NCBI RefSeq assembly: GCF_019145205.1
Contig: NZ_JAHSTT010000007.1
Span: 62,001-126,000, forward strand
Reading direction: 5' to 3'
DNA: 64,000 nt
From: Pseudomonas khavaziana
GTDB taxonomy: Bacteria > Pseudomonadota > Gammaproteobacteria > Pseudomonadales > Pseudomonadaceae
This document shows positions 1-10,223 of the stretch, in pieces (within the stretch, counting starts at the first letter, position 1; each line of letters starts with the position of its first letter). The position numbers and the translations under genes are program-made. Under the pieces are notes generated by a model, which made no database searches, was not told the origin of the DNA, and saw only the letters and a program-made list of their open reading frames with translations.

Positions 1-261
1 CACACTCAATAGCCATACCAGGGAGAGCGCGGACGCCACCCAGATGCTCCAGTCGGTAACGCCGATCACCAGCAAATGCAGGTAGGCGCTGCCGAGAAGT
101 CCGATAAACAAGCGATCGCCACGGGTGGTGCTGATCGGCAGCAACCCGCGCCGGGGGATACTCGGCGAACGCAATTCCCAAGTGGTCATGCCCGCCAGAA
201 TCAGGGCAATACCGCCAAAGAACAGCGCAGTGGGGGTGGTCCAGGCCATCCATTCCATCAT
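1..261 (-). CDS. DUF2160-type small membrane protein of glycerol ABC transporter (3' end outside window)
   Basis: The reverse strand is open from an ATG at 261 to the window edge (87 codons, no stop), starting MMEWMAWTTPTALFFGG. It is hydrophobic, with at least two predicted membrane segments. A small membrane protein of this kind (DUF2160, called GlpU in rhizobial glycerol transporters) usually sits between the second permease and the periplasmic binding protein, which would lie left of the window. It follows the permease gene by 8 bases, so it belongs to the same operon. The family assignment rests on remembered sequence and position, and its role in transport is not established. Confidence 0.7.
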   Translation of the reverse strand, partial: MMEWMAWTTPTALFFGGIALILAGMTTWELRSPSIPRRGLLPISTTRGDRLFIGLLGSAYLHLLVIGVTDWSIWVASALSLVWLLSV

Positions 262-269
262 CGATTCCT

Positions 270-1070
270 CTAGACCCGGCCCAGGGCGAAGCCCTTGGCC
301 ACGTGGTTGCGAACAAACCAGATCACCAGCATGCCCGGCAGGATGGTCAACACCCCCGCCGCTGCCAGCACGCCCCAATCGATACCCGAAGCCGAGACCG
401 TGCGAGTCATCACCGCCGCGATGGGCTTGGCGTTGACTGAGGTCAGGGTGCGCGCCAGCAACAGTTCGACCCAGGAAAACATAAAGCAGAAAAACGCCGT
501 GACGCCGATGCCGGAGCCGATCAGCGGGATAAAAATCTTGACGAAGAACTTGGGAAAACTATAGCCATCGATGTAGGCGGTTTCGTCGATTTCCTTGGGT
601 ACACCGGACATGAAGCCTTCAAGGATCCACACCGCCAACGGCACGTTGAACAGGCAGTGAGCCAGGGCTACGGCGATATGGGTATCGAACAAGCCGATGG
701 AGGAATACAGCTGGAAAAACGGCAGCAGAAACACCGCTGGCGGCGCCATGCGGTTGGTCAGCAGCCAAAAGAACAGGTGCTTGTCACCCAGGAAGCGGTA
801 GCGCGAGAACGCATAGGCTGCCGGCAACGCCACGCTGAGGGAGATCACCGTGTTCAAGCTCACGTAGTACAGCGAGTTGAGGTAGCCGGTGTACCAGCTC
901 GGGTCGGTAAAGATCACCTTGTAGTTGGCCAGGGTGAAATCCTGGGGAAACAGGGTCAGGCCGCCGAGGATTTCGGTGTTGCTCTTGAAGGACATGTTCA
1001 GCAGCCAGTAGATCGGCACCAGCAGGAACAAGATGTAGATCAGCAGTGGAATTAGCTTGCGCTTGCTCAT
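270..1070 (-). CDS. ABC sugar/glycerol transporter permease (GlpQ-like)
   Basis: A 266-residue inner-membrane permease of the MalG/carbohydrate type. It has an N-terminal membrane segment (about 7-25), several further hydrophobic helices, and the cytoplasmic EAA loop that docks on the ATPase (around residues 165-185, DGYSFPKFFVKIFIPL). It lies 10 bases after the first permease and before the DUF2160 gene, in a five-gene leftward operon. Architecture and order match the rhizobial GlpSTPQ(U)V glycerol importer, where this subunit is GlpQ; it is unrelated to the E. coli phosphodiesterase GlpQ. The glycerol substrate is inferred from the operon type, not from the sequence itself. Confidence 0.8.
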   Translation of the reverse strand: MSKRKLIPLLIYILFLLVPIYWLLNMSFKSNTEILGGLTLFPQDFTLANYKVIFTDPSWYTGYLNSLYYVSLNTVISLSVALPAAYAFSRYRFLGDKHLFFWLLTNRMAPPAVFLLPFFQLYSSIGLFDTHIAVALAHCLFNVPLAVWILEGFMSGVPKEIDETAYIDGYSFPKFFVKIFIPLIGSGIGVTAFFCFMFSWVELLLARTLTSVNAKPIAAVMTRTVSASGIDWGVLAAAGVLTILPGMLVIWFVRNHVAKGFALGRV

Positions 1071-1080
1071 GTTGGCGGCC

Positions 1081-1943
<863 letters not shown>

Positions 1944-1947
<4 letters not shown>

Positions 1948-3041
1948 GGCGCCACCTCCACCAGGTAATCGTCGGCATAGAGCATCAGCCATTGCGCGGG
2001 GAAGCTGATCGACGCCCTGCCCTCCGGCACTGGCTTGTCTTCGGCCAGGCGCACTTTCAGCGGTGCGCCGTCGAGGTTGAGAGTCATGATCTTGTAGGTG
2101 CCGAGGTCTTCCACATGCACGATCTCGGCTTGCAGGGCGTCAGGGTTGTACTCGTCCCATACGTGGATAAATTCCGGGCGAATGCCCACTTGGAGCTTTT
2201 GGTAGTCGGTGGCGCTGATACGTTGCTGCAAGGCCTCGGACAGCGGCAGCTGCGTGTCGGCAAAGCCCACGCCGCCGGGCTTGGCCTGCACCTCAATCAG
2301 ATTCATCCCGGGGCTGCCGATGAAATAGCCGACAAAGGTATGGCTTGGGCGCTCGAACAATTCACGCGGGGTGCCGAACTGCACGATCTGCCCGCCGTAC
2401 ATCACCGCGATCTTGTCGGCAAAGGTGGAGGCCTCCAGTTGATCATGGGTGACGTAGACCATGGTGATGTTGAACTGCTCGTGGATCTGCTTGAGCTTGC
2501 GCCGTAGTTTCCATTTCAGGTGCGGGTCAATCACCGTCAACGGCTCGTCGAACAGAATTGCCGACACGTCATCGCGCACCAGGCCACGGCCCATGGAGAC
2601 TTTCTGTTTTTCGTCGGCGGTGAGGTTGCGGGCTTTTTTGCTCAGCAGGTTTTGCAGGTCGAGGACTTCGGCAATTTCCTGCACTTTGCTGTGGATTTTC
2701 GCCTCGGCCATGCCCTGGTTTCGCAGAGGGAAGGCCAGGTTATCGAACACCGTCATGGTGTCGTACACCACCGGGAACTGGAACACCTGGGCGATATTGC
2801 GTTTCTCCGGGGTCAGCTCGTTGACCACTTGGGTATCGAACAGTACCTGGCCTTCGGACGGGCTGAGCAGCCCGGAGATGATATTGAGCAGCGTGGACTT
2901 GCCGCAGCCTGACGGCCCGAGCAAGGCGTAGGCACCGCCCTGCTCCCACACATGGTTCATTTCCCGGATGGCATAGTCCTCTGGCCCAGTCGGCGTAGGA
3001 CTGTAGCTATGGGCCAGGTTACGCAAATGGATCTCGGCCAT
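1944..3041 (-). CDS. ABC transporter ATPase (GlpT-like), degenerate signature
   Basis: A 365-residue cytoplasmic nucleotide-binding subunit with a C-terminal TOBE-like regulatory part. Walker A is GPSGCGKST (about 42-50), Walker B is AILFDEP and the H-loop is VYVTHDQ. The ABC signature, normally LSGGQ, is replaced by LTADEKQ. It overlaps the other ATPase gene as ATGA. The partner subunit has a normal signature but no H-loop histidine, so the pair probably forms a heterodimer with one good and one degenerate ATP site. The name follows the rhizobial glycerol ABC system and does not mean the E. coli glycerol-3-phosphate antiporter GlpT. Confidence 0.85.
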
Positions 3042-4135
3042 CAGGCAACCCTCGCGATACGGCGTCCGGGGGCCTGGACCAAACGGCCCTGGCCATCGAA
3101 CACAAACAGTTTATGGGTGGGGATATACACGCGGATCGGCGCGTCGACGTCGTACTCGTGCACCCCCGGCAGGTGCAGCACCAGCAGGAAATGTTCGCTG
3201 CGCACATGCAGAAAGGTTTCCGAGCCACTGATCTCGGCGACTTCCACGGTCACCGCCAGCTCCAGGTCATCGTCGTTGCTCGGTACCAGGCTGATATGGC
3301 TGGGGCGCACGCCAAAGCGAAATTCGCCTTCGCCGATGGCACGCAGGTCGACGTTCAGCGGGAAATGCACAAAGTTGGCAAAACTGACTTCGTTGCCGCT
3401 GATGCGCCCGGGCATCAGGTTGATCGGCGGCTCGGAGAACAGCTCGGCAGCGAGCACCGTCTGCGGCTGGTGATAGACCTCGGCGGCCTTACCGCTCTGG
3501 ATCACCCGGCCCTCGTGAAGAATGGTGGTTGTGCCCCCCAGGGCCAGGGCCTCGTTGGGTTCGGTAGTGGCATAAATGGCGATGGTATGGCGCGCCTTGA
3601 ACAGCTCGCGCATTTCCTGACGCAGCTCTTCGCGCAGTTTGTAGTCCAGGTTGACCAGCGGCTCATCGAACAAAATCAGTTCTGCGTCCTTGACCAAGGC
3701 ACGGGCCATGGCGGTGCGTTGCTGCTGACCGCCGGACAGCTCCAGCGGATGACGCTGCAGGAATTTCTCGATGCGCAGCATTCTGGCGGTTTCCAGCACC
3801 TTGCTCTGGATCAGCTCGTTGGACACACCGGCCTGGCGCAACGGCGAGGCGATATTTTCAAATACGGTCATGGTCGGGTAGTTGATGAACTGCTGGTAGA
3901 CCATCGACACATTGCGCAGGCGCACCGGCTTGTGCGTCACGTCCACGCCGTTCATCAGGATGCGCCCGCTGTCGGGCTTGTCCAGGCCGGCCATCAGGCG
4001 CATCAGGCTGGTCTTGCCGGACAGCGTGCGACCGAGCAAGACGTTGAACGAACCGGCTTCGAAACGCAGGTTGGCGTCGTCGATCCAGGTTTGGCCGTCG
4101 ACAACGCGGGAGACATGTTCCAGGGTCAATGACAT
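3041..4135 (-). CDS. ABC transporter ATPase (GlpS-like), first gene of operon
   Basis: A 364-residue ABC ATPase of the CUT1/MalK class. Walker A is GRTLSGKTS (about 35-43), the signature LSGGQQQR is intact, and Walker B is LILFDEP. The H-loop position reads YATTEPNEAL, with no histidine. The gene starts at 4135 with AAAAGGT upstream as ribosome binding site and leads the leftward transporter operon. A sigma-54 promoter at 4180-4196 lies just upstream, consistent with control by the divergent activator gene. Family and role are secure; glycerol as substrate is inferred from similarity to GlpSTPQUV systems. Confidence 0.85.
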   Translation of the reverse strand: MSLTLEHVSRVVDGQTWIDDANLRFEAGSFNVLLGRTLSGKTSLMRLMAGLDKPDSGRILMNGVDVTHKPVRLRNVSMVYQQFINYPTMTVFENIASPLRQAGVSNELIQSKVLETARMLRIEKFLQRHPLELSGGQQQRTAMARALVKDAELILFDEPLVNLDYKLREELRQEMRELFKARHTIAIYATTEPNEALALGGTTTILHEGRVIQSGKAAEVYHQPQTVLAAELFSEPPINLMPGRISGNEVSFANFVHFPLNVDLRAIGEGEFRFGVRPSHISLVPSNDDDLELAVTVEVAEISGSETFLHVRSEHFLLVLHLPGVHEYDVDAPIRVYIPTHKLFVFDGQGRLVQAPGRRIARVA

Positions 4136-4179
4136 GACACGACCTTTTTATTATTGGAATGAATCTGGCCAGTCGTCAG

Positions 4180-4196
4180 AGCGAGTTTCGTGCCAA
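4180..4196 (-). promoter_or_regulatory. sigma-54 promoter of the ABC transporter operon
   Basis: On the reverse strand the site reads TTGGCACGAAACTCGCT. The GG and GC doublets are 12 bases apart, matching the -24/-12 consensus TTGGCACG-N4-TTGCW with one change in the -12 box. Transcription should begin near 4168, giving a leader of about 33 bases before the first ATPase gene. The neighbouring gene encodes a sigma-54 activator, which supports the call. Confidence 0.8.
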
Positions 4197-4238
4197 AACT
4201 GCAAGCGCTTGATGCGTAAGGAAATCGGTTAATTGGGA

Positions 4239-4307
4239 TGTTCAGGAGTGAACAAAGTGGCTGAACAACTGAACACTTTCGGGGTTGACAATGAACAGTT
4301 CTGAACA
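4239..4307. promoter_or_regulatory. TGAACA repeat cluster, likely enhancer for the sigma-54 activator
   Basis: TGAACA occurs five times (4249, 4262, 4270, 4292, 4302), and an inverted TGTTCA at 4239 makes the palindrome TGTTCAGGAGTGAACA. The cluster is 40-130 bases upstream of the sigma-54 promoter, a usual distance for an enhancer bound by an AcoR-type regulator. Binding by the adjacent regulator is inferred. Confidence 0.55.
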
Positions 4308-4336
4308 ACACTCTCATGACCAACAGAGGATAAAAA

Positions 4337-4425
4337 TGTGGGAGGGGGCTTGCTCCCGATAGCGGTGTATCAGTCAGCATTTTTTTCACTGATATACCGC
4401 TATCGGGAGCAAGCCCCCTCCCACA
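4337..4425. repeat. Pseudomonas REP pair (REPIN-like), copy 1
   Basis: Two inverted REP sequences (arms starting TGTGGGAGGGGGCTTGCTCC) flank a short T-rich spacer. The arms can form a long hairpin. Closely similar pairs lie at 12848-12936, 52476-52564 and 54544-54633. It sits between the divergent transporter and regulator genes. Confidence 0.92.
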
Positions 4426-4487
4426 TTGATCTGGTTAGATCCGTTAGATTGTGCACATCCAATAACAATAAAAATGAAGGTCGCACC

Positions 4488-6308
4488 ATGGCCGAACCAC
4501 TGGCTCACGACACCCTTATCCAGGATTCCTGGCGCCGTTGCCGCGCCTTTGGCCTGGATCACCAGAGCGCTCCCAGCTTTGACCAGCTCCCTGCCGAAGG
4601 CATTCGTCAACTGTTGGAGAGCCAGCATTCACTGGTGCAGACCACCCACCAGGAAGTGCTGCCCTACTACGAGAACATCCTCAGTAATTCCAACTGCCTG
4701 ATCATGCTGGCCGACAACCAGGGCCAGGTCCTGACCTCCTGGGGCACCCAGCGCTTTATCGAGCCCAAGCTGGCCCGTGGTTTCAGCCCCGGCGCCAGCT
4801 GGAAGGAGCGTTCCAGCGGCACCAATGCCATTGGCACCGCGCTGGCCTGCGCCCAGGCGGTGCATATCGAACACGATGAACACTTTCTCAAGGCCAACCG
4901 CTTCATGACCGGCTCGGCCGCCCCCATTTTCGATGCACAGCGCGAAATCATCGCGGTGCTGGATGTGTCCAGCGACAGCTACCTGCCGCCCTCCCACACC
5001 CTGGGCATGGTCAAAATGATGAGCCAGACCGTGGAAAACCGGCTGATCCTCAACCTGTTCCGCGGCGAACATTTCCAACTGACGTTCAACACCGGCTTGA
5101 GCAATCTCGACAGCCAGTGGGCCGGCCTGTTGATCTTCGATGAGAGCGGCCAGGTGCTGTCGGCCAACCGGCGCGCGGACAACCTGCTGGGTATCAGCCT
5201 GTCGCGGGTGATGATCGACCGTTTGTTCAAGGTCTCGCTGCTGGAGCTGCTCAACCAGCCGGAGGGCTTGCCGTTCTCGTTGCAGGCAGCGGGACGCAAT
5301 CGGTTCCAGTGCCTGTTGAAGCGACCCAAGCAGATGCCGGTGCAAGCCCGGGTGTTCAATGAACCGACGCCGCCGCCAACCCCGGCCTCGATCAACCTCA
5401 AGACCCTGCATTTTGGCGATGCACGGGTGGAGAAAGCTGTGCGTCAGGCCGAGCGCCTGTTGGAAAAGGACATACCGTTGCTGATCCACGGCGAGACCGG
5501 CGTGGGCAAAGAGGTGTTCGTCAAGGCCCTGCATCAGGCCAGTTCCCGCAGCCGCCAGGCGTTTATCGCGGTGAACTGTGCGGCGATTCCCGCTGAGTTG
5601 GTGGAATCGGAATTGTTCGGCTATGAAAAAGGCGCCTTCACCGGCGCCAATCAGAAAGGCAGCATCGGCCTGATCCGCAAGGCGGACAAGGGCACGCTGT
5701 TTCTCGATGAGATTGGCGATATGCCATTGCCGACCCAGGCCCGGCTGTTACGGGTGTTGCAAGAGCGCTGCGTGCAACCGGTGGGCAGCAGCGAGGTGTT
5801 CCCGGTGGACTTGCGCATCATCTCGGCGACCAACCGGGCCCTGCGTGAGCTGGTGCAGGCTGGACGCTTTCGTGAGGACTTGTACTACCGCATCGGCGGC
5901 CTGACCCTGGAGTTACCGCCGTTACGTGAGCGTACCGACAAGCGGGCGTTGTTCCAGCAACTGTGGCAGCAACACCGCGAGCCGACCCAGTGGTCCGGGC
6001 TGAGTGCCGAGGTGCTGGGGTTGTTCGAGCAACATCCGTGGCCGGGGAATTTGCGCCAGGTGAGCAGCGTATTACAGGTGGCACTGGCAATGGCCGAAGA
6101 GCAGCCGATCCGTGCGGAGCATCTGCCCGATGATTTTTTTGTCGATCTAAAAGAGGCGGCGCCGCTGTCTACACGTGAGCGCCTGGATGACAACCTGGAT
6201 CTGAGCCAACGCCTTGAGGCCGTGGGCGGAAATATTTCCCACCTGGCGCGGGAACTGGGGGTAAGCCGCAACACCCTGTACAAACGCCTGCGCCAGCACG
6301 AAGGCTGA
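4488..6308 (+). CDS. AcoR-family sigma-54-dependent transcriptional activator
   Basis: A 606-residue enhancer-binding protein: an N-terminal GAF-type sensor (about 60-200), a central AAA+ domain and a C-terminal Fis-type HTH (about 565-606, ending VSRNTLYKRLRQHEG). Walker A GETGVGKE is at about 335-342 and the sigma-54 contact loop GAFTGA at about 382-387, so it should activate sigma-54 RNA polymerase. I start at ATG 4488 (MAEPLAHDTL); a longer in-frame extension runs through the REP repeat and is unlikely. It is divergent from the ABC importer, whose promoter is sigma-54 type, so it probably controls importer expression in response to the substrate or a metabolite. Confidence 0.85.
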   Translation: MAEPLAHDTLIQDSWRRCRAFGLDHQSAPSFDQLPAEGIRQLLESQHSLVQTTHQEVLPYYENILSNSNCLIMLADNQGQVLTSWGTQRFIEPKLARGFSPGASWKERSSGTNAIGTALACAQAVHIEHDEHFLKANRFMTGSAAPIFDAQREIIAVLDVSSDSYLPPSHTLGMVKMMSQTVENRLILNLFRGEHFQLTFNTGLSNLDSQWAGLLIFDESGQVLSANRRADNLLGISLSRVMIDRLFKVSLLELLNQPEGLPFSLQAAGRNRFQCLLKRPKQMPVQARVFNEPTPPPTPASINLKTLHFGDARVEKAVRQAERLLEKDIPLLIHGETGVGKEVFVKALHQASSRSRQAFIAVNCAAIPAELVESELFGYEKGAFTGANQKGSIGLIRKADKGTLFLDEIGDMPLPTQARLLRVLQERCVQPVGSSEVFPVDLRIISATNRALRELVQAGRFREDLYYRIGGLTLELPPLRERTDKRALFQQLWQQHREPTQWSGLSAEVLGLFEQHPWPGNLRQVSSVLQVALAMAEEQPIRAEHLPDDFFVDLKEAAPLSTRERLDDNLDLSQRLEAVGGNISHLARELGVSRNTLYKRLRQHEG

Positions 6309-6309
6309 T

Positions 6310-8427
6310 TTAACGCCAACTCCAAGACACACCGGTGTAAACACCACGTCCATCGGCAGGGGTAGAGCGTGCTGCGTCCATGCCTTTGTCGTCGTAACCC
6401 GGCGTAACGGTATTGGCATAACGACGGTTGGTGAGGTTGCGCAGGTCGACCCAGGCTTGCCAGTCCTGTTTGGGCGCGTCGTAGCCGAAGGTGGCACCGA
6501 AGGTAGTGTAAGCCGCGGCATAGTAGGAATTGGCGTAGTCCACCGCGACCCGTGAGGCATGTTCGGTGTTGAGGCTGGTGTAGAAACCCGTCGGGTGGCT
6601 GTAGCGCACCTGCGCCTGGTAATAGTGCTCGGGGATGCCAGGCAAGGTGTTGCCACCGAAACGTTCATCGTCGCGGTAGTGGAAATCGCTGAAGGTGTAG
6701 GCCTGGCGCAGGTCGAGCTTGCCGCTGGAGCCGCCGTCCCATAACGGGCTGAGCAGGCCCAGTTCCACACCCTGGTGCACGGTGGGGCTGGCGTTGGATT
6801 CGGCAATGATGGCATTGCTGGTGGAGGTCTGGGCCTGGGTTTCCACGGAGAGCAGTTCGTGGCGTACTTCGGAGCGGTAGAGGGCCAGGTCCCACTGGCC
6901 GAGCCAGGCTTCGCCGCGCCCGCCGATTTCCAGGGTGGTGGCGGTCTGATTGCGTAACTTCACACCTTCGCGCTGTAGCCCCGTGGCCGCGCCGTTGCCC
7001 GGACCGAAGTACTTGTTGGAACCCCAGATCATCGACCAGGCATGGGGCGGCTCCACCGAGCGGCTCAGGTTGGTGTACAGCTGCAGTTGCGGGGTGAAGT
7101 CGTAACGCAGGCCGATGCGCGGTGCGTAGTCCCAGTCATGCTGACTGAGCGGCGCCTGGCCTTCGGGGTAAGTCACCTGGGTTTCGCGGCGGGTGTAGAT
7201 CGCGGCGAGGCCGGTGGTGAGCCATAGGTCGGGGACCAGCTCCAGGTCGTTGCCGATGTGCAGCACGGTGTCTGACCCCAGGTAGCTGTAGTCGCGGGTC
7301 TTGGTGCCGGGGGCGTAGTTGGCGGTATTGCCTGTGGGGGTGCGTACGTACTCGGAGGCGCCATTGTTGGGCATCGCCTGGGTGGTACGCAGGCCGACAG
7401 TGGTTTTGCTGGCATGGCCGAACAGGCTGTCCTGGCGGATGTAGTTGAGGGTGCCGCTGATATCGGTGTAGGCGACTTTCAGGCGGTTGCTGCCTTCGCG
7501 CAGGTCCATGGGGTAGTCGTGATAGGCCAACCCGACCTCGACCCTTGATGCGTCATCCAGTTGCAAGGTGGTCTTGTTGGCGATCCAGGTGGAGCCCGGT
7601 TGCAGGCGTTTGGAATCGCGAGCGGCATTCACGCTGTTGGCGGCACGTGGGTCATGGCTGATCTGGTAGCGCGTGAGCTTGCCGGGGGAATCGTTGGTGG
7701 TTTCGCGGTAGCGCAGGTAGAAACGCGTTTCCAGGTCCGGGTTGAAGCGGTAGCCGAAGTTGGCGGCAATGCCCTTGCCGGTGCCGGCGCTTTGATGCTG
7801 GTAACCGTCAGACTCTGAATCGGTAAGGCTGATGTAGTAGTCGGCATCCCCCAGCACCTGGCCGGAACTGATCTCGCGCTGGGCATAGCCGCGACTGCCG
7901 ACCTCGTAGCGCACTTGCAGCTTGGGCGCGTCGTAGCCGGTGTGGGTGACGTAATTGACCGAGCCACCCAATGCCAACGCGCCCTGATCGAACCCGTTGG
8001 CACCGCGCAGCACTTCCACCCGGCTTTGCCACAGCGGGTCCTTGAGCTCATAGGGCGTGCCGCCGGGGCCAGTCAGCGGCAGGCCGTCGAACATCTCATA
8101 CAGGCCGGAGCCATGGGCACCTGGGCTGCGGTTCAAGCCCGAGCCACGAATGGATAACTTCACCCCTTCGTTATTCGCCGCCTTGGCGTACACCCCGGCC
8201 TGGTACTTGAACACATCTTCGTTAGTGCTGACACGCCCCTGTTGCACGCTGCTCATATCGATGTAGTTGGTGCCGCCGGGCACGCTGTCGAGCTGCGCCT
8301 GGGCGATTTCGCCAGCACTGGCCTCAGCGGTAGTGACTTCGACCGGCGCCAATTGCAGGCCTTCGGCCTGTACCAGCGAGCTGAGGGTCAGGGCAGCAAA
8401 AAGGAACGGGGGTTGACGCAGCAGCAT
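6310..8427 (-). CDS. TonB-dependent outer-membrane receptor (FecA-like)
   Basis: A 705-residue receptor with a signal peptide (MLLRQPPFLFAALTLSSLVQA). A plug domain covers about 50-165, with the typical VEVLRGANGFDQGA segment, followed by a 22-strand beta-barrel. It should import a ferric siderophore or another scarce ligand using TonB energy. I chose ATG 8427, preceded by AGGACC, over a longer frame that would hide the signal peptide. The C-terminus is SWSWR rather than the usual terminal aromatic. The stop is one base from the end of the convergent activator gene. No sigma/anti-sigma pair lies nearby and I see no clear Fur box. Confidence 0.85.
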   Translation of the reverse strand: MLLRQPPFLFAALTLSSLVQAEGLQLAPVEVTTAEASAGEIAQAQLDSVPGGTNYIDMSSVQQGRVSTNEDVFKYQAGVYAKAANNEGVKLSIRGSGLNRSPGAHGSGLYEMFDGLPLTGPGGTPYELKDPLWQSRVEVLRGANGFDQGALALGGSVNYVTHTGYDAPKLQVRYEVGSRGYAQREISSGQVLGDADYYISLTDSESDGYQHQSAGTGKGIAANFGYRFNPDLETRFYLRYRETTNDSPGKLTRYQISHDPRAANSVNAARDSKRLQPGSTWIANKTTLQLDDASRVEVGLAYHDYPMDLREGSNRLKVAYTDISGTLNYIRQDSLFGHASKTTVGLRTTQAMPNNGASEYVRTPTGNTANYAPGTKTRDYSYLGSDTVLHIGNDLELVPDLWLTTGLAAIYTRRETQVTYPEGQAPLSQHDWDYAPRIGLRYDFTPQLQLYTNLSRSVEPPHAWSMIWGSNKYFGPGNGAATGLQREGVKLRNQTATTLEIGGRGEAWLGQWDLALYRSEVRHELLSVETQAQTSTSNAIIAESNASPTVHQGVELGLLSPLWDGGSSGKLDLRQAYTFSDFHYRDDERFGGNTLPGIPEHYYQAQVRYSHPTGFYTSLNTEHASRVAVDYANSYYAAAYTTFGATFGYDAPKQDWQAWVDLRNLTNRRYANTVTPGYDDKGMDAARSTPADGRGVYTGVSWSWR

Positions 8428-8562
8428 TGGGGCAGGTCCTTGGAATTCAGGAGCGTGGCAGGCCGGGCCCACCACGCGAACAGTGATGGGAAGGCAGGCA
8501 CGCCCGCCAAGTCACGCCTTATTGACGGACCTGGCGGCGTCTAAAACAGTAGACAACTCGAT

Positions 8563-8832
8563 TTAGCCGTCCGGCGCGGCCAATGCGCGCATCAGATCAT
8601 CGGCTTCCGAACCTGCCGGGAAGCGGAAACCGCACATTTGCTCCGTGGCCAGAATCTCACCCAGTGCATCGCGCAACTGGGCCTCCGTGGGCGAGTCACG
8701 CAGCAGCTTGTGTGCCGGTAACAGCAACTCGGCAGAGACGCCCTGGACCGTCGCGGCATCGATCACGGCGAAGAGGATAAACCGCAAACGTATTTCGCGA
8801 TCCGTGGGCCAAACCGTTTTTCGTTTACCCAA
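8563..8832 (-). CDS. hypothetical protein (89 aa)
   Basis: A small cytoplasmic protein starting at a TTG codon (8832) with GAGG eight bases upstream. It has no membrane segment or motif I recognise; it is Leu/Ala-rich and probably helical (ILFAVIDAATVQG, AQLRDALGEILATEQ). It lies upstream of, and in the same direction as, the TonB receptor gene, 135 bases away, but a shared transcript is not evident. Codon use resembles neighbouring core genes, which favours a real gene. Confidence 0.5.
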   Translation of the reverse strand: MGKRKTVWPTDREIRLRFILFAVIDAATVQGVSAELLLPAHKLLRDSPTEAQLRDALGEILATEQMCGFRFPAGSEADDLMRALAAPDG

Positions 8833-8974
8833 GGTAGGGCCTCGTGTTTAAGAAAAATCCGAGGCTATTGCCCACAGGCACGCGTTTCAAGCAGCAGGAG
8901 GCAAGATAGGCCGCTTCCTACACTGGAAAGGGAAACACCGCACCGTTTGAGCTATTTAAGCGCGCTGCCGCGTC

Positions 8975-9715
8975 TCACTGCACCGGCAGAAAATTCATCA
9001 GCAACAGGCTTTGTGCGTAATTGAGGCCGATGCGGCGGTAACGTTCATCGAGGATTTGGGTGAGCAGGTCGAGGCGCGCGACGATCTTGCCGAACTCGAC
9101 AGCGAAACTGAGGTTGCTGCCCTCTTCCGATATCTCATTGGAAAACAGCAGCAATACACCGTTGGCATCCTGGCGTTGGCTGAGCAGCCAGGTGGCCTTC
9201 TCGATATTGCGGGCGGCATTGCTGACGAACTGCGGGTTGATCGAGTCAGTCACGTAAAACTGCGTGCGCCCGCCGTGGGCGGTCACGAGCATGCTGCCGA
9301 TCGCGTAGATAAACGCACCGACCCGGTCGCCACGAAAGTCGGGACTCAAGGAATAACTCAGGGCAGCCAGATCACGCCGGTCTCCCAGTGCGGGCAAGGG
9401 TTGACGATTCTCGATGGCCTGACGGATTACCCGCGCCGCGCTCACCGCATCCGGGTAACCCGACTGGCGCCACTGGCTGGGGTTACGCAGGTAGAGCTTG
9501 CTCATCAGCAGGTAGAGGCTTTGCAGGTTGTCGCGCATGCCCAGGGTCGCCATGCGGTCGACGCTGGTCTGGAAGAACTCATCGGGCTTGCCGCTGCTGA
9601 ACTGCCTGGCGATATCGCGGCCTTGTTGCTGGCTGCAACCCACTGCGCAGAGCGCGAACACCACGGCGAGCAACAGCGACCATAGCGAGGTAATAACAGT
9701 TGACGTTCGATCCAT
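8975..9715 (-). CDS. hypothetical lipoprotein (246 aa)
   Basis: The N-terminus has a lipoprotein signal (SLLLAVVFALCAVGC) with the lipobox cysteine near residue 27, so the mature protein should be anchored in the envelope. The rest is soluble and helical, with no family I recognise. I prefer ATG 9715 (MDRTSTV) to the GTG two codons upstream. It appears monocistronic. The product may be a conserved Pseudomonas lipoprotein of unknown function. Confidence 0.7.
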   Translation of the reverse strand: MDRTSTVITSLWSLLLAVVFALCAVGCSQQQGRDIARQFSSGKPDEFFQTSVDRMATLGMRDNLQSLYLLMSKLYLRNPSQWRQSGYPDAVSAARVIRQAIENRQPLPALGDRRDLAALSYSLSPDFRGDRVGAFIYAIGSMLVTAHGGRTQFYVTDSINPQFVSNAARNIEKATWLLSQRQDANGVLLLFSNEISEEGSNLSFAVEFGKIVARLDLLTQILDERYRRIGLNYAQSLLLMNFLPVQ

Positions 9716-9866
9716 CGGCACCGGGTCTGATTCTGTGGGCCACCCTCGGAGTCGGGTGGCCGGGACAGGGATAGATCAACAGAATGGAAAAAAGTGCAGC
9801 CACACGGGTCAGATAAGCATAGGACTACAGGCGCTGATCTGACCCGGCACTGGATGAGCGGGGGCG

Positions 9867-10223
9867 TTAAAGCAGTATCGTGGCAAGCATGCCCAAGGCG
9901 CCCAGGCAGAACCCGACCAGCGCGCCGCGCCCAGGCGCTTCATGAAACAGCGACCAGACCACCACTGGTTCAAGTAGCAACAAGGACGTGACCGAGACCA
10001 CGGTGACAATCCAGATGTCACCCACCGCCCTGTACCCCAGCCAATAGGCGCCCAGCAGGCAAAACCCGGCAAAACACATCACCACGACAGGCAGCACAAA
10101 CGCTCCCCAGGAACCGCCGCCGGTGTGGGCCAGCCGGGCGGTTACCACCTCGCTGTAGATTGCACAAAACTCCCCGATCACCATCAACCCTAGAGCAAAA
10201 ACTCCGAGTAGTTCTTTGGACAT
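9867..10223 (-). CDS. small four-helix membrane protein, SMR/DMT-like
   Basis: A 118-residue, almost entirely hydrophobic protein with four predicted helices, the size and layout of small multidrug resistance or half-length DMT transporters. It lacks the well-known EmrE motifs in a form I can place with certainty, including a clear conserved membrane glutamate in helix 1 (an E occurs in VIGEFCAIYSEV). Its ribosome site AAGGA lies inside an overlapping upstream small ORF, suggesting translational coupling. Function is a guess: efflux or lipid/metabolite export. Confidence 0.6.
   Translation of the reverse strand: MSKELLGVFALGLMVIGEFCAIYSEVVTARLAHTGGGSWGAFVLPVVVMCFAGFCLLGAYWLGYRAVGDIWIVTVVSVTSLLLLEPVVVWSLFHEAPGRGALVGFCLGALGMLATILL

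Noticed and set aside
3113..4132. A 339-codon forward frame opposite the first ABC ATPase
   Set aside because: Shadow of the ATPase gene, whose motifs are clear on the other strand.
4338..4487. In-frame N-terminal extension of the AcoR-like activator
   Set aside because: It is read through the REP inverted repeat; the family start aligns at 4488.
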